This document shows positions 62,757 through 64,000 of a stretch of 64,000 bases of DNA, in pieces. This DNA comes from an uncultured Eubacteriales bacterium (GTDB lineage: Bacteria > Bacillota > Clostridia > Lachnospirales > Lachnospiraceae), in assembly GCA_949294665.1 (NCBI GenBank), contig CASFID010000017.1, forward strand, positions 28,471 to 92,470. The letters are read 5' to 3'. Under the pieces are notes generated by a model that saw only the letters and a list, made by a program, of their open reading frames with translations, made no database searches and was not told the origin of the DNA. The position numbers and the translations under genes are program-made. Positions within the stretch are counted from its first letter, which is position 1, and every line of letters starts with the position of its first letter.

Positions 62757-63222
62757 ATTAGATGTTGTGAATATACGCTTAGTAAAAGAGCCGTCGCTAT
62801 ATAGCACAAAACCATTGAATTCCCCGGAGGCTGTGCTGGAACTGATGGCAGAAGAAATGTCCTCATATGATAGGGAGGTTTTATGTATCCTCAATCTGAA
62901 AGCAAACAGTCAGGTGATCAATATGAATATTGTGAGTGTTGGCACAATTAATTCTGCTCTGGTTAATCCAAGGGAGATTTTCAAGAGCAGCATTTTATCA
63001 AATGCGTGTGCTATCATTGCAATCCATAATCATCCGAGTGGAAATATAATGCCTTCAAGGGAAGACGTAAATATTACCAAACGGCTGAAAATGAGCGGGG
63101 CTATTTTGGGAATCGATCTCTTGGATCATATCATTATCGGAGGCACCAGCGGGGAGATGTATAGTTTCAAATCGAAAAGGAAAGATCTGTTCGCAGAACA
63201 GTATCATGACCACGAAAGATAG
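62746..63222 (+). CDS. RadC-like JAB/JAMM domain protein
   Basis: A 158-residue RadC-family protein with the metal-binding pattern IIAIHNHPSGNIMPSREDV. The N-terminal DNA-binding half of long RadC is absent. This short form is common on plasmids and conjugative elements. A role in DNA repair is not established and a deubiquitinase-like metalloprotease function has been suggested for the fold. CAGGAGG precedes the ATG. Confidence 0.88.
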   Translation: MKNELDVVNIRLVKEPSLYSTKPLNSPEAVLELMAEEMSSYDREVLCILNLKANSQVINMNIVSVGTINSALVNPREIFKSSILSNACAIIAIHNHPSGNIMPSREDVNITKRLKMSGAILGIDLLDHIIIGGTSGEMYSFKSKRKDLFAEQYHDHER

Positions 63223-63231
63223 CATTTCAAT

Positions 63232-63255
63232 ACGGTATCGGGCGACTGATACCGT
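63232..63255 (+). repeat. 8-bp inverted repeat after the RadC gene
   Basis: ACGGTATC and GATACCGT flank eight bases, with no T-tract after. It may be a transcript-stability hairpin or a protein site. Confidence 0.4.
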
Positions 63256-63366
63256 CTACATAGCCGGCAGTTCTGTCGGCAGAATCACCTTTATATGTAT
63301 TTGCACAGTGGAAAGCACACCTTCTCTCTGCTATATTTTCAAAAAATACAGCGAGGAGATGAAAAG

Positions 63367-63549
63367 ATGGGAAACATATTTGAGAACAGAAAGTGCCGAC
63401 AATCAAGAAGGATAGGTTCATTTTGCCAGATCCAAAGATTGCAAGAGTACCGTAGGGAATATCGTAAGGTACGGGTAAGAGCAAAAAATATGCGTTGCCT
63501 GAAATATTTCTTGAAAATTGGGGCGGTGATGCAACGTGCAAATCAGTGA
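63367..63549 (+). CDS. Small basic protein of the element
   Basis: A 60-residue, strongly Arg/Lys-rich ORF with GAGGAG before ATG 63367. It overlaps the next gene by 14 bases. An overlapping ORF in another frame (63206-63415) lacks a comparable ribosome site. A nucleic-acid-binding role would fit the charge but is a guess. Confidence 0.45.
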   Translation: MGNIFENRKCRQSRRIGSFCQIQRLQEYRREYRKVRVRAKNMRCLKYFLKIGAVMQRANQ

Positions 63550-63880
63550 GATCGATCTGTATCATCTTCCCGGCTGGATGAACGCTGTCTTTGAGCAAGT
63601 GGAAAAGCAATGCGAAGAAGAATTGAAGCGGGAGTCAGAGACATACCGGGAGATCATAAAAGAAGAGCATACCCTGTTAGATCAATACTTGTTTCTATCT
63701 ATGTTTACAGCTGGGGACGAGATTACTGAGGATATGAAACTGACGGTGGAAGAGGCGAGAGCACTGTCTCGTTTTCTGGCATTGGAGGATGATCGGAGAG
63801 AAATTGAGGCGGTGAAGTATTATCTGTTGGGAGGAAGGGGAGCAGTGGAGATGATGGAGTTGCGTGAATTGAAAAAGTAA
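63536..63880 (+). CDS. Uncharacterised helical protein of the element
   Basis: A 114-residue protein with a GTG start behind GGGGCGG. It is all-helical and acidic (QVEKQCEEELKRESETYREI, then DEITEDMKLTVEEARALSRFLAL). It resembles small helical proteins that recur in Lachnospiraceae conjugative elements, but I cannot name the family. It is probably coupled to the small basic gene before it and followed by a terminator. Confidence 0.6.
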   Translation: MQISEIDLYHLPGWMNAVFEQVEKQCEEELKRESETYREIIKEEHTLLDQYLFLSMFTAGDEITEDMKLTVEEARALSRFLALEDDRREIEAVKYYLLGGRGAVEMMELRELKK

Positions 63881-63890
63881 ATTCGGTATG

Positions 63891-63943
63891 AAAGAGTTAA
63901 TTCTATGAATCTCTAAAAAGGTGCATAAAATTAGCTCTTTTTT
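63891..63943 (+). terminator. Rho-independent terminator at the right end of the window
   Basis: AAAGAGTTAATT (63891-63902) pairs with AATTAGCTCTTT (63929-63940), with one G-U, followed by TTT. The last 57 bases show no supported gene. Confidence 0.75.
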
Positions 63944-64000
63944 GTGGATAGACAGAGGATTTTGTGGTAAACTGAATTCAAATTTATAGGAAAGTCCATA

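Noticed and set aside
63206-63415. 69-codon ORF overlapping the end of the RadC gene
   Set aside because: It has no clear ribosome site and competes with the better supported ORF at 63367-63549.

Overview
The window reads as chromosome of a low-to-moderate GC, spore-forming Firmicute of the Lachnospiraceae type (gut Clostridia). The basis is a complete spoIIA sigma-F operon followed by spoVAA/spoVAB, a T-box leader before valS, class 1B pyrD/pyrK, YesM/YesN-type sugar two-component genes, an AraR-like regulator, many sugar ABC transporters, and Shine-Dalgarno sites of the AGGAGG type. Almost everything is on the + strand. The genus cannot be fixed from the sequence alone.

Layout. 0-5 kb: a MalEFG-type sugar ABC operon (binding protein cut by the window edge, one intact permease, one broken permease) and a DUF5107/TPR protein with a suspicious N-terminus. 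5-9.7 kb: a TetM/EF-G-like GTPase fused to a YacP/Rae1-like NYN nuclease domain, an ECF S-component, a zinc-ribbon/CD225 protein and a DUF2752 protein. 9.7-13.4 kb: pyrF-pyrK-pyrD and a separately promoted pyrE. 13.5-16.5 kb: VanZ-like and small membrane proteins and a large M29-like peptidase homologue. 16.5-20.2 kb: purE-purM-purN-purD. 20.3-24.5 kb: a heterodimeric ABC exporter with a perfect palindrome at its promoter and a MarR gene downstream. 24.4-35 kb: a sugar-sensing module (histidine kinase, lipoprotein sugar sensor, YesN-type response regulator), an opposing AraR-like repressor, and a YtfQ-R-T-YjfF-like pentose/galactofuranose-type ABC transporter. 35-36.4 kb: rhaM and a glucosaminidase. 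36.5-44.7 kb: T-box, valS, LTA-synthase-like protein, folC, TPR membrane protein. 44.8-47.7 kb: spoIIAA-spoIIAB-sigF, a small unknown, spoVAA-spoVAB. 47.8-53.1 kb: a giant MacB/FtsX-like ABC protein and a degenerate-GGDEF/EAL protein.

At 53.19 kb the character changes. A minus-strand tRNA 3'-end fragment (candidate attachment site) is followed by a visibly A+T-rich stretch to about 57.4 kb, and then by parA-parB, a frameshifted VaFE-repeat surface adhesin, a RadC/JAB protein and small coupled ORFs typical of integrative conjugative elements. The A+T-rich stretch looks like cargo inserted at the element's left end. It holds a two-TM protein with a PLD-like fold, a P-loop kinase-like protein, a degenerate tRNA-Asn-like sequence, and a 670-residue GHKL ATPase with a C-terminal PD-(D/E)XK-like domain. 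I regard it as a candidate mobile-element-borne defence island; this is inference from domains and location, not proof.

Single-base frame disruptions occur in at least three genes (permease at about 2.82 kb, adhesin at about 59.86 and 60.69 kb) and perhaps a fourth (about 3.1 kb). The permease also carries an in-frame stop in its conserved tail, which argues for real decay there, while the others could be assembly errors.
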